Assembly (NCBI RefSeq): GCF_000993785.3
Contig: NZ_CP009922.3
Location: forward strand, 3,348,001 to 3,412,000
Direction: 5' to 3'
Source of the DNA: Streptomyces xiamenensis
GTDB taxonomy: Bacteria > Actinomycetota > Actinomycetes > Streptomycetales > Streptomycetaceae
Length of the DNA stretch: 64,000 bases
Shown here piece after piece: positions 63,210 through 64,000 of this stretch. Numbering within the stretch: the stretch's first letter is position 1; each line of letters opens with the position of its first letter. A program made the position numbers and the translations under genes. Under the pieces are notes generated by a model. It saw only the letters and a list, made by a program, of their open reading frames with translations, made no database searches and had not been told where the DNA came from.

Positions 63210-64000
63210 ATGAGTGCGGGGAGCCAGGGCAGAGGTACGCCTGAGCAGGGTGACGACCCCTTCGGGTACCTCTATCGGCCCGAGGGCGGTCAGGGAGCCG
63301 GGCAGGCGCCGGCGCCGCAGCCGCCCCCGTCGTACCACCAGGTCCGCCCGGTCGGGGAGCGGACCTTCGCCGGGCAGCGCGGCCAGGGCAGTGGCCACGG
63401 CCAGCAGGACGCCCACTACGCGGCGCCCGAGACCCAGGGCGGCGGCTCGTACGGTGGCGGCCACGGCGGCCGTGGGCGCGGTCGCGGTGACCAGGGACCG
63501 CCCAAGCGCAACGGGCTGCTGATCGGCGCCATCGCGGTGGTCGCGGCGGTCGTGGTCGGTGTCGGCGCGGCGATCATCTTCAGCAGCGGCGGCGACCAGG
63601 ACGACCAGAGCCAGGGCAGCGACCAGCCGGTGGACCCGACCGGCGACAACAACGACGACGACCTCAACCCGGACGACGAGGACCCGGGCGACGAGAACGA
63701 GGACGAGGACGGCGACCCGGACGGGGCGCTGCCGACGGCGGACCTCACCGACCAGTCGCAGATCACGCTCTCCAGCGGCGCCGGCCTGGAGTCCAACATC
63801 CCCAAGGCCCGCACCGACTCCGGCGCGTACGTCGGCGGCATGAACAACCACAACGCGACGATCACCTGGACCATCGACTTCCAGGGCGAGCCGGGGCAGT
63901 ACTACTTCAACATGGGCTACACCGTGAAGGGCGACCAGTCGCTGAGCTTCGCGGTCAACTCCGAGATCCGTGAGGACAAGATCTCGGCGGAGGACTACAA
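63210..64000 (+). CDS. membrane-anchored extracytoplasmic protein (partial)
   Basis: An ORF open at the window end, 263 codons visible. Residues 1-95 are Gly/Gln/Pro-rich and cytoplasmic, 98-122 form a membrane anchor (LLIGAIAVVAAVVVGVGAAIIF), then comes a long Asp/Glu/Asn-rich linker and a domain beginning LTDQSQITLSSGAGLESNIPKARTDSGAYVGGM. AAGGAG lies 8 bases before the ATG. The exported domain is not recognised and its end lies beyond the window. Confidence 0.82.
   Translation, partial: MSAGSQGRGTPEQGDDPFGYLYRPEGGQGAGQAPAPQPPPSYHQVRPVGERTFAGQRGQGSGHGQQDAHYAAPETQGGGSYGGGHGGRGRGRGDQGPPKRNGLLIGAIAVVAAVVVGVGAAIIFSSGGDQDDQSQGSDQPVDPTGDNNDDDLNPDDEDPGDENEDEDGDPDGALPTADLTDQSQITLSSGAGLESNIPKARTDSGAYVGGMNNHNATITWTIDFQGEPGQYYFNMGYTVKGDQSLSFAVNSEIREDKISAEDY

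Overview
The window is chromosomal DNA from a high-GC actinomycete, almost certainly Streptomyces or a close relative. Third codon positions are nearly always G or C, GTG starts and leaderless promoters (a TAnnnT -10 box 6-7 bases before the start codon) are common, and the gene set is typical: mycothiol synthesis (mshA, mshD), GlnR, PhoR-PhoP-PhoU, MsiK, CarD, a SpoIIE-type phosphatase and a CdgB-type diguanylate cyclase. From memory, gene order largely follows the S. coelicolor core around SCO4145-SCO4285. I see no rRNA, CRISPR array, insertion sequence or phage genes. One tRNA gene (Thr-TGT) lies at 53467-53539.

Layout. 0-6 kb: a 27-residue zinc-ribbon ORF, a sulfurtransferase/DUF1416 operon headed by a cysteine-containing leader peptide, an LmeA-like protein, a membrane protein, a MoaD/ThiS-like protein, glnR and a LacI regulator. 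6-14 kb: a Uma2 nuclease-fold protein, a trypsin-like protease next to an MprAB-like two-component pair, soxR with a SoxR box, a metallophosphoesterase coupled to a phosphopantetheinyl transferase, and a secreted 5'-nucleotidase. 14-20.5 kb: mshD, ppk, a Nudix hydrolase, a methyltransferase, mshA and a YbjN-like gene.

20.6-26.4 kb is an accessory block with less extreme base composition in part. It holds a DUF6879 fusion gene and an XRE/DUF5753 regulator, then a 44-residue lysine-rich peptide translationally coupled to a long PCMT-type (isoaspartyl) methyltransferase. A MarR regulator with tandem operators, an isochorismatase-like hydrolase, a YjdJ/YjdI-like pair and an NTF2-like protein follow. 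The peptide plus methyltransferase is the best candidate for an undescribed system, a RiPP with Asp modification. The same AT-rich palindrome (GAAATTTC core) stands before the regulator operon and before the peptide operon.

26.4-43 kb: an S4 protein, a large PAS/GAF/SpoIIE sensor phosphatase, gpmA, an orphan NarL-type kinase, a metallothionein-like peptide, phoU divergent from phoRP with a three-unit PHO box between them, a lipoprotein, carD, ispD-ispF, an F420/flavin enzyme, cysS, rlmB and a DoxX protein. 43-53 kb: an epoxide-hydrolase-like enzyme, a RavA/ViaA-like MoxR-VWA pair, a HEAT-repeat protein, a sugar-nucleotidyltransferase, msiK and several hypotheticals. 53-64 kb: tRNA-Thr, a flavin reductase-like protein, an alpha-galactosidase and a Uma2 gene that both carry one-base deletions, an intact Uma2 gene, terD, arfB, a second flavin reductase, cdgB and a membrane-anchored protein cut by the window end. 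Several strong hairpins separate convergent genes.
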